Source of the DNA: Glycomyces algeriensis
GTDB taxonomy: Bacteria > Actinomycetota > Actinomycetes > Mycobacteriales > Micromonosporaceae
Reading direction: 5' to 3'
Length of the DNA: 64,000 nt
Assembly (NCBI RefSeq): GCF_027622855.1
Contig: NZ_JAPZVR010000002.1
Location: forward strand, 595,787 to 659,786
Shown piece after piece: positions 63,956-64,000 of the stretch; positions within the stretch are counted from its first letter, which is position 1; every line of letters begins with the position of its first letter. Under the pieces are notes generated by a model. The model had not been told where the DNA came from and searched no databases. It worked only from the letters and a program-made list of their open reading frames with translations. A program made the translations under genes and the position numbers.

Positions 63956-64000
63956 GGGGGGGGGCGGGGCGGGGGGGGGGGGGGGGGGCCCCCCCCCCCC
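63956..64000. other. G/C homopolymer tail at the window edge
   Basis: A run of G with few C, then C only, for the final ~45 bases. It has no biological pattern I can support and looks like an assembly or base-calling artefact at a contig end. Confidence 0.85.

Overview
The window comes from a high-GC, Gram-positive actinomycete. Evidence: very high GC with strong third-position bias, many GTG/TTG starts, a ClgR-PspA-PspM stress block, a mycothiol-type maleylpyruvate isomerase family protein, an LPxTG surface protein, a SpoIIIE/FtsK-RNase J-dapA-thyX-dapB-M16-pnp-rpsO-ribF gene order familiar from actinomycetes, and no rRNA or tRNA genes. A Glycomycetaceae/Micromonosporales-like host is my guess, with low confidence. 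The last ~45 bases are G/C homopolymer, so the right edge is probably a contig end.

Layout. 1-6.1 kb: 3' end of a flavoprotein dehydrogenase, a bifunctional class A penicillin-binding protein, and a divergent pair of a PLP amino-acid deaminase/aldolase-like enzyme and a sugar-lactone oxidase. 6.1-14.9 kb: a secreted I36-type inhibitor, a RibD-C reductase, then a DNA-end-processing block: HerA-like ATPase, SbcD and SbcC, followed after an exported beta-carbonic anhydrase by a protein that looks like the NurA nuclease. 15-24 kb: an exported SLT/APF-like protein, a PadR regulator with two HAAS-domain membrane-associated proteins, gltX plus an FAH-family hydrolase, a secreted beta-propeller protein, and cimA behind a long leader with an attenuator-like hairpin. 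24-36.5 kb: LPxTG ricin-like protein, pspM, pspA, clgR, pgsA, rimO, a lipoprotein, ftsK carrying a 494-residue intein, an SDR and a membrane protein.

36.6-52 kb: rnj, dapA, thyX, a ribbon-helix-helix/DUF4097 operon, small membrane and lipoproteins, dapB, an M16 peptidase, pnp, a solo TnpB element inserted between pnp and rpsO, then rpsO and ribF. 52-64 kb is accessory metabolism: a PLD-like secreted protein, a glucoside-type ABC importer (two permeases, one binding lipoprotein) divergent from a GH1 beta-glucosidase, a TenI-like protein with no stop codon of its own, an MDMPI-family protein, YibE/F, and a LysR regulator divergent from an aminotransferase.

The most notable items are: (i) an Ala1 intein with the Trp-Cys-Thr signature of class 3 inteins, sitting exactly between the Walker A Lys and Ser of FtsK; (ii) a HerA/SbcCD/NurA-like locus resembling the archaeal end-resection set; (iii) a dispersed repeat with core GGCGAAGCTTGCGAGCC that appears between genes and also in frame inside ribF; (iv) two separate intergenic arrays of hairpin-forming tandem repeats; (v) a TnpB element splitting the rpsO-pnp pair; and (vi) a two-uORF leader with an intrinsic terminator ahead of cimA.
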